A stretch of DNA of 64,000 nucleotides from an uncultured Spartobacteria bacterium (GTDB taxonomy: Bacteria > Verrucomicrobiota > Verrucomicrobiia > Chthoniobacterales > Chthoniobacteraceae). The stretch's first letter is position 1, and each line of letters opens with the position of its first letter. Location: the NCBI GenBank assembly GCA_903933715.1, contig CAIZLD010000031.1, positions 58,856 through 122,855 on the forward strand, in the 5' to 3' direction. The notes beneath the pieces are model-generated. The model did not search any database. It saw nothing but the letters and a program-made list of their open reading frames with translations, and was not told the DNA's origin. Positions 29,257 through 38,740 of this stretch are shown in pieces. The translations under genes and the position numbers were made by a program.

Positions 29257-32200
29257 ATATCCCCGACGTCTCAAACCTGTTGGCTCAATGCTTTGAATGG
29301 CTGCTGCGGTCCTCGTGGCAGGGGGCGATCCTGATTTCGGCAGTGTTGCTCGTCCAAAAGCTGTTGCGGCGGCAACTTAACGCGCGTTGGCGCTTCAATC
29401 TCTGGCTGTTGGTGTTGGTGCGGCTCGTTTTGCCGTTCTCGCCGGAAAGCGCGTTGAGTGTGTTCAACTACGTCAAACCCCACCCCGTAGCCTTTTCAGT
29501 GCCAGCGGTTCAAGTGGCGACGGCGGCGCGTCCGCCTGCGGCTCTGGCAAGCGCATCCTCCGATGCCGCCGTGAAAACGGAATCCAAAACCAGCCCACCT
29601 GCGGCGGAATCCAGCGTAGCGCAGAGGGACACGGGAGCCACGCCTGCGGCCATTTCTCGGCCTGCACCGAGCGTCACTGCTCCACAAATCCGGAGTTTTA
29701 CCGCTGTTGAGATCGCATCGCTAATCTGGCTGGTGGGTGTGGCGGGACTCTCCGCGCAGGTGGCGCGGCTGATGATTCGCACGCGGCGGCAGGTGCGCCG
29801 CGCGACGCCGATTCAAGACGGGGCCATTCTAGGTTTGTTTGAAGAGTGCCGCAATCAGATGGGTGTTCGTGCCTCGTTGCGTCTGCTGGAAACGGACATC
29901 GTGAAAAGCCCAGCGCTGTGTGGCGTGGCGCGACCGGCTCTGTTGCTGCCGCCGGGGCTGACACGCAATTTTTCTTTGCAGGAACTGCGCTATGTCTTTC
30001 TCCACGAACTCGCGCATGTCAAACGCCGCGACGTAGCCCTCAACTGGTTGCTCACGGCGTTGCAAATCCTGCACTGGTTCAACCCTGTCGTCTGGTTCGG
30101 CTTTGCCCGGATGCGAGCCGACCGCGAACTGGCCTGCGACGCGCTGGCGATCTCCTCCGCGCACGAAGAGGAGGCCAAGGATTACGGGCGGACCATCATA
30201 AAGCTTCTGGAAACCCTTTCGCGTCCGTCGGCGCTGCCGGGCTTGGTCGGCATCATGGAGGACAAAAACCAAATGCAGCGCCGCATCCGGATGATCTCGG
30301 CGTTCAAGAAAACGCACCGGTGGTCGATTCTCGCTCTCGTGGTGATGGGGGCGCTGGCGGTTACCGGATTGACCGACGCGGTAAAACCCAACGAGGCCAA
30401 GCCGACGAAGGTTGATCCCAAGGACATGCTGGCGATTACCCTTGTGGACGCGGAGACCGGAGCATCGTTGAAAGATGCGAGTGTGATTTGTCCGTTTGGG
30501 AATGAAATCTCGGACTTCTCACCCCCGCTGCCAATAACCCACGCCGATGACAACGGGGTGGTGATGCTACCGAGGGCAACCCTTTCACAAATGGGATTTG
30601 GGGTGTTGCATTCCGATTACGCTCCCGTGGCGGTGGACTGGCAACATTCTGACAAGGATAACCACCCAATTAAGCCCGAAATCCCCAAGGAATACACCGT
30701 CAAGCTGGATCGTGGAGTTGAGATTGGCGGAGTGGTCGTTGATGAGGAGGGAAAACCGATCCCGAACGTCAGAGTGGAGATTAGAGGTTCAACCGAGTGG
30801 AGGAGGGGTAACGATACCCTGACGGCAATAGAGTATCCTTTCTACAACAATTACTTTGGTGTTTACAGTCCCCTGTTTGGTGCTTGTCCCGTGACGGACG
30901 CCGAGGGCCGCTGGCGTTGCAGCCATTTCCCGAAACAGATCAAGGTGATTGAACTGAGATTGTTCCAGCTCGACAACATGTGTCGGCAATTCCACACGGA
31001 AAATGACGGTCCTGAGAATTACAGCGGAGAGTTAGTCAAAATGGCCGATCTTCGCAATCAGAAGGCCGAATTGATCATGAAAAAAGGGATTGCCGTGCGT
31101 GGGGTCGTCGAGGATGCCGCAGGGAAACCAGTGGCCGGAATTACGCTCACGGAAATTGACGGACGCAAGCATGTGCGTCCGCTGGCTGTTCTCACCACGG
31201 GTAGCGATGGGCATTTTGAACTCCCCAACCGCGACCCGCATCAGCTCATGCTCAGGGCCAACGGCCCTGGCTTTGCGCTCAACCCGGTGGTTGTGGACAT
31301 CCGGCCCGGAATGCCAGAGGTGCGCATCATTATGAGCCCGACGATTCCTTTGCGTGTCCGGCTGGTCGATGAAAACGGCAAGCCCATTCCCAAAGCGCAA
31401 ATGGGGCCGGTAGGATCGGAGTTGGGCTGGCGTGGAAAAAGCAGCGACGATGGGCGCATCGCCTGGAATGAAGCCCCTAATGGGCCGCTTACTTACGAAA
31501 TCTTTAAGGAAACATACGGGCCAGTTCGCAAAAAGCTAACGCCAGACAGAACAGAGCAGACTGTGACGCTCCGAAAAGGTGAGAAACCTTCGGTTGCCAT
31601 TGTCGTCAAAGCGCAGACACAGGAAAAGGGCGTAGTGGAGTCGTTCACCGTTTTTGGGGTTCGCAAAGGGTATTCCCCCGAGCGGATCGGCCAAGGGAAG
31701 GCCGGGCTTTTTGAAGGCTCCGTTCCGTATGAGAAAACCGCAGGACCGGAATTTCGACTTAAAATCGAAGCTCCGGGTTGGGATCCGCTTTTGACCGCCC
31801 CGTTGGATAATATGAACGGTAACTTCGAGGCGTCCGTCACGTTGCGAAAGGCAGGGCCAATCGAAGGCGTCGTTATGCTACCTGACGGAACTCCGGCAGC
31901 ACGGGCGCAGCTCATCATGAGCACGGAAGAGAGGAACCAGTATATTGGAATCGAGTTCAATTCGCGCGGACGTGGCGACGTCAGCCTCGGCGCGCCCGAA
32001 GCAAGGAGCAACAGCCTTCAAACCGTTCGGACCGATGAATCCGGTCGGTTTTCATTTGCAGCCCCCAGTGGCGAAAAAGCAGTGATCATCACTCACAAGA
32101 ACGGATTTTTGGAAACCTCGCTTGCTCGCCTGCAAGAGTCGCCAGAAGTGCGCCTTGAACCGTGGGGGCGTCTGGAAGGTACGCTCGTTGAAAACGGGAA

Positions 32201-33326
32201 GCCGAAGGCGGATCAGCGCCTGGAACTGCTTTTCAAAAGGCGGCCAGATTATTACCTGAGCGTGAGTTACTACATAAGCACCGACAAAAATGGCTACTTC
32301 GTCTTCGACAAGGTGCCGCCCGGTGATTGCACGCTTACTTGCACCAAACCGAGCAAAGGGACTTGGCCACGCAATCATCCCCTCCCGGCAAAAGTCGTCG
32401 CAGGTGAAACGACGAAAATTGCTTATGGAAGCGCCGGAAGATCCGTGGCTGGAAAGCTGCGTGCCACTCCCGCTGGCGCGGAAATTGACTGGCCCAATGC
32501 CGTGACGAACAATCTTCTCCAAAAGAGGGAGGAGCACCCGCCGAAGCTACCCCCGCCCGCCTATGCCGACTTTGTTCGCATTCAGGATTATCACGCAGCT
32601 TTCGAGAAATGGAGTAAGTCCCGGGCGTGGGCAGACACGCCGATAGCAGATTCCTTCAACTTGGAATTTGAAGCAGATGGCTCCTTTCACGCCGAAGGGA
32701 TTCCGCCGGGAACGTATGAACTTGAAGTTCAAATAACCGACCCCAATCACCCGAAAGACGGCCACTGGCAAGATCTCGGTTCAATCAAGCAGGAAGTCGT
32801 TGTACCTGCTGCATCGGAAGGGGCTCCAAACGAAGTCGTCAATCTCGGGGTATTTGATATGGTTCTGAAAGCCGAGGCCACACCGAAGAAGCCAGCAGCC
32901 GCCCTCACCGCGCTAACACTGGATGGAAAGTCCATCAATCTCGCCGATTATCGCGGCAAATGCGTGCTGCTTACGTTCTGGTCCACTTGGGCGACACCCG
33001 CGCCGGAGGAGCTTGAAGCGTTGAAAGCCACTGCCGATGCCTTCGGGGCGGACCCTCGCTTTGCAATGATCGGCGTGGCGCTCGATGACAAACCGGCAGC
33101 GATTGCGCAGAGCACCCAAACCAACGGGTTCAAATGGATCAACGCCCGACTCGAAGGGCGAGACAAGGCCACCGCGACGGAGGCATGGGGCGTGGATGCT
33201 CTCCCCACCACGTTCCTCATCGGGCCGGAAGGGTCAATCGTCGCACGCAATATAAAACCGGCTCGGCTCCGCAGCGCTGTTGAGGACTTGCTTAAAACAA
33301 CGAAGCGAAAACAAGGACAACAATGA
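29253..33326 (+). CDS. BlaR1-like M56 sensor metallopeptidase fused to regulatory repeats and a TlpA-like domain
   Basis: This protein has 1357 residues; BlaR1 and MecR1 have about 600. The N-terminal third is the M56 module: membrane segments near 15-37, 46-62 and 150-175, zinc motif H251ELAH255, and the downstream glutamate E292 in ADRELACDAL, then a last helix at about 357-377. The next 800 residues are repeated carboxypeptidase-regulatory-like beta units (GVVVDEEGKPIPNVRVE, GVVEDAAGKPVAGITL, GVVMLPDGTPAARAQL). A thioredoxin/TlpA-like domain (about 1215-1350) ends it; its active site reads WSTWATPAPE with Ala1247 and Ala1250 where TlpA has cysteines, so it cannot do dithiol chemistry. It probably senses an extracytoplasmic signal and releases the repressor. 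Confidence 0.85.
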   Translation: MNIPDVSNLLAQCFEWLLRSSWQGAILISAVLLVQKLLRRQLNARWRFNLWLLVLVRLVLPFSPESALSVFNYVKPHPVAFSVPAVQVATAARPPAALASASSDAAVKTESKTSPPAAESSVAQRDTGATPAAISRPAPSVTAPQIRSFTAVEIASLIWLVGVAGLSAQVARLMIRTRRQVRRATPIQDGAILGLFEECRNQMGVRASLRLLETDIVKSPALCGVARPALLLPPGLTRNFSLQELRYVFLHELAHVKRRDVALNWLLTALQILHWFNPVVWFGFARMRADRELACDALAISSAHEEEAKDYGRTIIKLLETLSRPSALPGLVGIMEDKNQMQRRIRMISAFKKTHRWSILALVVMGALAVTGLTDAVKPNEAKPTKVDPKDMLAITLVDAETGASLKDASVICPFGNEISDFSPPLPITHADDNGVVMLPRATLSQMGFGVLHSDYAPVAVDWQHSDKDNHPIKPEIPKEYTVKLDRGVEIGGVVVDEEGKPIPNVRVEIRGSTEWRRGNDTLTAIEYPFYNNYFGVYSPLFGACPVTDAEGRWRCSHFPKQIKVIELRLFQLDNMCRQFHTENDGPENYSGELVKMADLRNQKAELIMKKGIAVRGVVEDAAGKPVAGITLTEIDGRKHVRPLAVLTTGSDGHFELPNRDPHQLMLRANGPGFALNPVVVDIRPGMPEVRIIMSPTIPLRVRLVDENGKPIPKAQMGPVGSELGWRGKSSDDGRIAWNEAPNGPLTYEIFKETYGPVRKKLTPDRTEQTVTLRKGEKPSVAIVVKAQTQEKGVVESFTVFGVRKGYSPERIGQGKAGLFEGSVPYEKTAGPEFRLKIEAPGWDPLLTAPLDNMNGNFEASVTLRKAGPIEGVVMLPDGTPAARAQLIMSTEERNQYIGIEFNSRGRGDVSLGAPEARSNSLQTVRTDESGRFSFAAPSGEKAVIITHKNGFLETSLARLQESPEVRLEPWGRLEGTLVENGKPKADQRLELLFKRRPDYYLSVSYYISTDKNGYFVFDKVPPGDCTLTCTKPSKGTWPRNHPLPAKVVAGETTKIAYGSAGRSVAGKLRATPAGAEIDWPNAVTNNLLQKREEHPPKLPPPAYADFVRIQDYHAAFEKWSKSRAWADTPIADSFNLEFEADGSFHAEGIPPGTYELEVQITDPNHPKDGHWQDLGSIKQEVVVPAASEGAPNEVVNLGVFDMVLKAEATPKKPAAALTALTLDGKSINLADYRGKCVLLTFWSTWATPAPEELEALKATADAFGADPRFAMIGVALDDKPAAIAQSTQTNGFKWINARLEGRDKATATEAWGVDALPTTFLIGPEGSIVARNIKPARLRSAVEDLLKTTKRKQGQQ

Positions 33327-34660
33327 ATCCACAATCGAATAAACTCACTGCGCTGCTGGCCATTGTTTGCATCTTCGTCATCGGCGTGACGGGCTCCGCC
33401 GCCGCATCCGACCCTCAGCGCCCGGATATGACGGGACCGGTGAAGAATCAGAAAGGTGAGCCAGTGTCCAATGCAGTGGTGGTGATCATCGCCGCCGGGC
33501 CGCGTTCGGGAAACGGCGTATTGTGCCCTTCTTCCTATCCGGATTGCGGGAAAAAGGCGGTTTCCGATGCGCTTGGGAACTACCGCATCGAGTCGCTCGA
33601 TCCCGCGATGGACTTCTGCCTCCTCGTGCTGGCTCCCGGCTATGCGCCGTCGGTCAACTCCAAGCTGATTCCAGAAGCCGGGCCAGTCCCGTTTACAGTG
33701 AAACCCCGGGATTTTTCCAAGATCGCGCCAAACCGGCAGGTCACGGGGCGCATCATTGGCCCCGATGGGAACCCTGTCGCCGGTGCCACTCTGGATGTCA
33801 ATGGCTTGGTGAAGGGAGACACCACGCATTTCGGCGGCTTTAAGACCGATGACATGGGAATCACCGACGAAAACGGGGAATATCACATCGGCGGCGAACA
33901 AGATTTCGACGCGCTTTTAGTCATCGTTGATGCGCCCGGAGTTGCGAAGCGCTGGGCGAAGCTCGAAACCGGAAAAAAACAGCTTCTGCGGATGAAAGAG
34001 GGCGGTATGGTCAAGGGTCGCCTCCTTTTTCACAACCGACCGCTCGCAGGCGTGAAGCTCGACTTGGCGACCACCACGCGGCATTGCGGGGAGCATTTGA
34101 CTGGATTCCACGCCACGACCGACGCACAGGGGCGGTTTGAGTTCGATCACATCCCGCCCGGCCTGAAATTCGATCTCTTTGGTGTCATGGGCTCGTTCAA
34201 AACTGCCAAGGCGGGGTTCCTTCGGAATATCGACAGTCCCGACGACGGTCAGCCTCTCGATCTGGGCGATATCGAGGCCAAACCAGCCCATCGCATCGTG
34301 GGTCATGTCGTTCTCTCCGATGGCAAGCCAGTGCCGCCCGGAACGCGGATACGAATCAGCCGGGAAGAGGCGTGGGATAATGTCGTCGTGCAGATCGACA
34401 AAGACGGAGCGTTCGATGTAAGCGCCATCCCCGAGGAACAGATTTCGATGGGGCTATCCGTCAACGGTTATCGCTTTTCGGAAAAGAACCCGAGCCTCGA
34501 CTCAAATCATCGGGGACTCATGGGGCGTGTCGTTGGGGATATCCCGAACCTCACCATCCTGCTCGAACCAGGCAAACCCGTCGGTTACGAAGAAATCGGC
34601 CGCCTGTCCTACGAAGAACAGAAAAAGCGGAGCGCCATGCCCTTGCGCGGGGTTCAATAA
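33323..34660 (+). CDS. Exported protein with carboxypeptidase-regulatory-like repeats
   Basis: This 445-residue protein has an N-terminal signal peptide (LLAIVCIFVIGVTGSAAA). The body is a chain of carboxypeptidase D regulatory-like beta domains: GPVKNQKGEPVSNAVVV, GRIIGPDGNPVAGATLD, GRLLFHNRPLAGVKLD and GHVVLSDGKPVPPGTRI, each about 90 residues. No enzyme motif is seen. It overlaps the M56 gene by four bases and resembles that protein's middle part, so it may be a soluble ligand-binding companion. It is the third gene of the BlaI operon. Confidence 0.8.
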   Translation: MNPQSNKLTALLAIVCIFVIGVTGSAAASDPQRPDMTGPVKNQKGEPVSNAVVVIIAAGPRSGNGVLCPSSYPDCGKKAVSDALGNYRIESLDPAMDFCLLVLAPGYAPSVNSKLIPEAGPVPFTVKPRDFSKIAPNRQVTGRIIGPDGNPVAGATLDVNGLVKGDTTHFGGFKTDDMGITDENGEYHIGGEQDFDALLVIVDAPGVAKRWAKLETGKKQLLRMKEGGMVKGRLLFHNRPLAGVKLDLATTTRHCGEHLTGFHATTDAQGRFEFDHIPPGLKFDLFGVMGSFKTAKAGFLRNIDSPDDGQPLDLGDIEAKPAHRIVGHVVLSDGKPVPPGTRIRISREEAWDNVVVQIDKDGAFDVSAIPEEQISMGLSVNGYRFSEKNPSLDSNHRGLMGRVVGDIPNLTILLEPGKPVGYEEIGRLSYEEQKKRSAMPLRGVQ

Positions 34661-34971
34661 TCGGGTATAGGCGTAAGTCGTACGCCCTGCTGTGATTCCG
34701 CCTACCCTGCCAGATATCCAACGCGTTCCGCTGCCCTCTGCAAGCAGTAACATATTAGGACTACAAGGATCAAGCGACCCCCTCGCGCTCTGTGACGATC
34801 AACACGCAACCAACGGCAAACTCCGGACTGAACCAAACATTACGAAAAAAGGGTTTACCATGGGATAGACGCTTTTTCTCGATTTTCCCGTCTTGCCTTT
34901 TAGAGTCGGCATTTATTACCCATCGCCACGAAGAACTAGAGCACTGAAGCGCATCACCAAGAACCTCAATC
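34661..34971. other. 311-bp intergenic region
   Basis: I see no gene, terminator or repeat in this gap, which separates the BlaI operon from the ABC-3C operon. Its right part is AT-rich and presumably carries the promoter of the ABC-3C genes. Confidence 0.4.
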
Positions 34972-35877
34972 ATGGATCGTCTCCAACAAGCCTTCTACGA
35001 AAATTACTTCGAGCTTGCCGTTCTCCGTTCTAGGGGAGATGCGTTTCAGACCCTCTTTGAAAGGCTTATGGGCTTGGCCTACAAGGCTGATTTCATGCCC
35101 TGTCGGCCATGGGGAAAACAGGGCGACCGCAAGAACGATGGCTTTCTAAAATCGGAGCGGCGCTTGTTCCAGGTTTACGCCCCCAACGAAATGGAGGCAG
35201 CCAAGGCCATCGCCAAGATCACCGAAGACTTCGATGGGGCGAAAGTTCACTGGGGCGGCCATTTCGACAAGTGGGTGTTCGTCCACAATGCTACAGATGG
35301 GCTTCCGCCCCATGTGCAAAAGCTGCTACTCGATTTCGAAAAAGCCAACCCAGGTATTACCTTGGAGCCTTGGGGATTGGAGGAGCTGCGCGTCATTTTT
35401 CGCAAGCTCTCCCTCGAAGAACTCCAGTCGTGGTTCGGTTTCGTTCCGTCTGAAGAGACGAAGATTGACCTCGGCTTCTGTGATTTGCAGATTGTGCTGG
35501 AGACAATTGCTGATCATCCCGCAGTCCCGCAAACAGAAGTAAAACCAGTGCCGATGGGAAAAATCGAGGCCAATGCCTTGTCTCAAAGCGTAGCTGCGTT
35601 GCTCAAGGCAGGCATGGAGAAGGCACCGTTGGTGGGAGCATTTTTCAACAGATGGCACGACGAAACACTCGGCGAACGCGTTGCAACGTCGTTCCGTGCC
35701 AAATACAAATCGATGCGTGGGCAGTCTCGACCGGATGAAATATTTGAGGAGATGGGGTCATGGGCCGGGGGGACGCATCGCGGCTTACCGAAGCACCAAT
35801 TGGCGGTCCTCGCCGTCCTTGCCTATTATTTCGATAGTTGCGATATTTTTGAGGAACCGCGAGATTCGGCGACATGA
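34972..35877 (+). CDS. ABC-three-component (ABC-3C) system effector with nuclease-like N-terminus
   Basis: This 301-residue protein is the first gene of an ABC-3C operon. Residues 15-160 look like a restriction-endonuclease-type fold: E30, D56 in GDRKNDGFL and Q67-V-Y69 in LFQVYAP occupy plausible metal-site positions. The C-terminal half (about 200-295: ALSQSVAALLKAGMEKAPLV, FRAKYKSMRGQSRPDEIFEE, KHQLAVLAVLAYYFDSCDIFE) matches my recollection of an ABC-3C C-terminal domain that joins the effector to the other components. Its stop overlaps the middle-component gene by four bases. Function by context: an antiviral or conflict effector restrained by the ATPase. The nuclease fold is an inference. 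Confidence 0.72.
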   Translation: MDRLQQAFYENYFELAVLRSRGDAFQTLFERLMGLAYKADFMPCRPWGKQGDRKNDGFLKSERRLFQVYAPNEMEAAKAIAKITEDFDGAKVHWGGHFDKWVFVHNATDGLPPHVQKLLLDFEKANPGITLEPWGLEELRVIFRKLSLEELQSWFGFVPSEETKIDLGFCDLQIVLETIADHPAVPQTEVKPVPMGKIEANALSQSVAALLKAGMEKAPLVGAFFNRWHDETLGERVATSFRAKYKSMRGQSRPDEIFEEMGSWAGGTHRGLPKHQLAVLAVLAYYFDSCDIFEEPRDSAT

Positions 35878-36119
35878 TTCTTCCTTCCAAACACCTATCC
35901 CAAGAGCGCGCCTTGCTCACCGTTGGTGCAAGGATTTTGCAACTTTTGTCCCATTCGAAGACGATTTCGGCGCTTTGGGAGGATTTGCCACGGAGTGCCA
36001 CCGGACATAAGGATGCACCGCCAATGCGCTACGATGGGTTTGTGCTCGCACTTGATCTCTTATTTCTTATGGGAGCGATTGAACTCCATGACGGACTTTT
36101 AAACCGAAAAACGCCATGA
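35874..36119 (+). CDS. ABC-3C middle component (MC6-like)
   Basis: This small protein of 81 residues (MILPSKHLSQERALLTVGAR, then YDGFVLALDLLFLMGAIEL) fits the MC6-type middle component of ABC-three-component systems, a winged-helix-like adaptor between ATPase and effector. It overlaps both neighbours by four bases (35874-35877, 36116-36119), so the three proteins are made together. The gene is short but its coupling and family pattern are convincing. Confidence 0.78.
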   Translation: MILPSKHLSQERALLTVGARILQLLSHSKTISALWEDLPRSATGHKDAPPMRYDGFVLALDLLFLMGAIELHDGLLNRKTP

Positions 36120-37837
36120 TTCACCGCATTTTCAGCAGTCTATCCTCCTTCAAGTCGCTTGAATTCGGGCCGGGACTCAATGTCCTGATTGCACAGAAAG
36201 AATCGGGCGCGAGCGACAAGCAGACCCGCAATCGAGCTGGCAAAACCAGCTTGATCGAAATCATTCACCTGCTGACCGGCGCTGATGTCTCGAAGGATTC
36301 CCCCTTTCGTTCGGACTCTCTCATTGATGAGACATTCGGCATGGAGTTCGATCTCGGCGGAGAAAAAACCGTTGTTGAGCGTTCGGGTAAACCGAAGTCC
36401 AAAATCCACGTCGAAGGGGCTAGATTTCTGAATGGGAAGACCAGCCTCTCCAACTCTGAATGGGTAGAATCGCTCGGGGAGAAGGTATTCGGATTGAACA
36501 CACTGCCTGAATCCCAAGGACGTGCTCCAAGTTTTCGCTCTCTCTTAGCCTACTTTATCCGTCGTCAACTTAGCGGAGCTTTTACCACACCCGAGAAGCA
36601 GGCGACGATGCAGCAGGCCGGTGATTATCAGGTTGCATTGTTGTTTTTGCTCGGGCTGGATTGGAAGATTGCTAGCGATTGGCAGAAAGTCCGGGATCGG
36701 GAGAAAACGTTGACAGAACTTAAAAAGGCTGCCGGGAGTGGCGCTTTTGGCAGCATCATCGGAAAGGCCGCTGATCTCAGGACAAAGTTGACGGTGGCCG
36801 AAGCCAGATTGAGCGAATTGAAATCCCAGATCGCTGCATTCCGAGTGCTGCCCCAATATAGGGAACTTGAGGAGGAGGCAGACCAGGTCACCCGGCAAAT
36901 TGGAGAAATTTCAAACGCCAATGTCATCGACACGGCTGTGGTTCGGGATCTAGAGAGCGCGATGCAGACCGAGGCACCACCATCTCTCGTGGAATTGGAA
37001 AGCATCTACGCCGAAGCTGGGATTGCTTTGCCGGGGACAGCAGTCAAGCGCTATGATGAGGTGAGGGCCTTCCACAATTCGGTCATTCGCAACCGGCGCG
37101 ACTACCTCTCGGGAGAACTCGAAACTGCCAAACAGCGGATTGCCTCACGCGAGCAAGCGAAGCGGCCTCTCGATGAGCGACGCGCGGAGGTCATGGGGTT
37201 GTTGCAAAGCCACGGGGCGCTGGATCAGTTTTCAAAATTGCAAGTTGAAGCCGGTCGCATCGAGGCAGAGGTCGAATCTCTGCGACAACGATTCGAGTCG
37301 GCGGAGCAGTTGGAAGGCACGAAGAATGAGTTGGAAATCGAGCGTAACCGCCTGACACTTCGCTTGCGTCGAGATTTTTCTGAACAAAAAGGATGTTTAT
37401 CGGAAGCAATTCTTGCCTTCGAAGAAACATCAAAACGACTCTATGAATCGGCCGGAAGTATGACTGTGGAGGAGACCGCCAACGGCCCAGTTTTCCAGTT
37501 TCACATGCAGGGATCCCGCAGCAAAGGGATTAAGAGCATGCAGATATTCTGTTTTGATTTGATGCTCATGCGCCTTTGCACAAAGCGCGGCCTTGGCCCT
37601 GGCTTTCTCGTCCATGACAGCCATCTTTTTGATGGAGTGGATGGTCGCCAACTCATTAGTGCATTGAAGGTAGGAGCGGAAACCGCGAAGGATTTGGGGT
37701 TCCAATATATCGTTACTATGAATGAGGACGATGCACTCAAGGAGAAGATCGGGGGTTTTGATGTCCAACAGCACGTCCTCCCCGTCGTGTTGACCGACGC
37801 AAAAGAAGACGGTGGGCTTTTTGGATTACGTTTCTGA
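36116..37837 (+). CDS. ABC-3C system SMC/RecN-like ATPase (DUF2326 type)
   Basis: This 573-residue protein has an N-terminal ATPase half with a modified Walker A (TRNRAGKTSLIEI, K43), a central coiled-coil arm (about 195-440, rich in E/K/R/L: KLTVAEARLSELKSQIAAF), and a C-terminal half with SMQIFCFDLMLMRLC and GPGFLVHDSHLFDGVDGRQL, the Walker B/D-loop segment where HDS takes the place of the usual DE. It resembles DUF2326 proteins, the ATPase of many ABC-3C systems, likely to detect unusual DNA or phage structures and to license the effector. Confidence 0.85.
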   Translation: MIHRIFSSLSSFKSLEFGPGLNVLIAQKESGASDKQTRNRAGKTSLIEIIHLLTGADVSKDSPFRSDSLIDETFGMEFDLGGEKTVVERSGKPKSKIHVEGARFLNGKTSLSNSEWVESLGEKVFGLNTLPESQGRAPSFRSLLAYFIRRQLSGAFTTPEKQATMQQAGDYQVALLFLLGLDWKIASDWQKVRDREKTLTELKKAAGSGAFGSIIGKAADLRTKLTVAEARLSELKSQIAAFRVLPQYRELEEEADQVTRQIGEISNANVIDTAVVRDLESAMQTEAPPSLVELESIYAEAGIALPGTAVKRYDEVRAFHNSVIRNRRDYLSGELETAKQRIASREQAKRPLDERRAEVMGLLQSHGALDQFSKLQVEAGRIEAEVESLRQRFESAEQLEGTKNELEIERNRLTLRLRRDFSEQKGCLSEAILAFEETSKRLYESAGSMTVEETANGPVFQFHMQGSRSKGIKSMQIFCFDLMLMRLCTKRGLGPGFLVHDSHLFDGVDGRQLISALKVGAETAKDLGFQYIVTMNEDDALKEKIGGFDVQQHVLPVVLTDAKEDGGLFGLRF

Positions 37838-37919
37838 AATAAGCGTAACCCTGCGATGAAAGTCTCTGGACCATCTCCCGGGAAGGGGTAATGCCAACTA
37901 TAATATGGAAGGACATGGT

Positions 37920-38534
37920 ATGACGGTCGTGGGAATTGATGTCGGAGGGGAGCGGAAAGGTTTCCATGCCGTCGCGCTGCGGGACAGTTGCTTCGTTGGT
38001 ATCACACAGTTTGCCGGTCCGGACCCCCTCGTGAAATGGTGTCTTCACCATGATACCGCTATCGTCGCTGTTGATGCCCCGTGTAAGTGGAGCCAGACAG
38101 GCGCGTCCCGGCGCGCTGAACGCGACCTTAGCATTGATGGACAGATCATCCAGTGCTTCAAGACCCCAACGCGAGAACGCGCCCTGGATCACAAAAAGGG
38201 GTTCTACGGATGGGTTTTCAATGGCGAGCAGCTTTACCAACACCTCGCCATTCATTACTCGCTTTTTCATGGCACGCACCGGGACGGGGCGGCGTTCTTC
38301 GAGACCTTCCCCCACGCCGTGGTGTGCGCCTTAGCCGGAAAGGTGGTGACCGCGAAGGCTAAGGCGACCGTGCGACGCGCCACACTTCGAGCGAGGGGCT
38401 ACGATGTCACCCGTCTGGTAAATATTGATTTTGTGGACGCCGCCTTGTGCGCGGTGACCGCTAAAGCCTTCCTCAAGGGGGGCTGGAAAAGTTTCGGCGA
38501 CGAACAAGAAGGTTTCATCGTGGTGCCGTCATAA
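37920..38534 (+). CDS. DUF429 family protein (RNase H-like fold)
   Basis: I start it at the ATG at 37920 (MTVVGIDVGGERKGFHAVAL) because GGAAGGA lies six bases before it; an ATG at 37905 lacks such a site. The 204 residues show GIDVGGERKG and IVAVDAPCKW, acidic strands typical of the RNase H-like fold of DUF429, and DFVDAALCAVTA at the C-terminus. DUF429 members are predicted nucleases or ATP-binding proteins, none well studied. It lies 82 bp after the ABC-3C operon on the same strand. Confidence 0.75.
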   Translation: MTVVGIDVGGERKGFHAVALRDSCFVGITQFAGPDPLVKWCLHHDTAIVAVDAPCKWSQTGASRRAERDLSIDGQIIQCFKTPTRERALDHKKGFYGWVFNGEQLYQHLAIHYSLFHGTHRDGAAFFETFPHAVVCALAGKVVTAKAKATVRRATLRARGYDVTRLVNIDFVDAALCAVTAKAFLKGGWKSFGDEQEGFIVVPS

Positions 38535-38694
38535 AGGTCCATTTACAAACGCTTCGAAATCCATCTCCCAGATTGAACCAATACCGGTCATGCAAGGTGG
38601 GAAATGATAGCATTTTTCACGAAAAACTGAACGATAATGCTCGTCATAGTGGCGAGTAGTCGATCAAAGTAAAATTTATAAAATAGCAATAGCG

Positions 38695-38720
38695 TTCCTT
38701 GCATGCCTCACGACAAGGAA
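38695..38720 (+). promoter_or_regulatory. Leader hairpin overlapping the ribosome-binding region of the C39-like gene
   Basis: TTCCTTG (38695-38701) and CAAGGAA (38714-38720) are perfect inverted repeats around a 12-base loop. The right arm contains AGGAA, the best purine-rich stretch ahead of the ATG at 38741 although it is 20 bases away. It could limit translation. The 200 bp upstream are AT-rich with TAAAAT/TATAAAAT-like stretches. Confidence 0.35.
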
Positions 38721-38740
38721 GCCAACGGGAACAAAAATTC

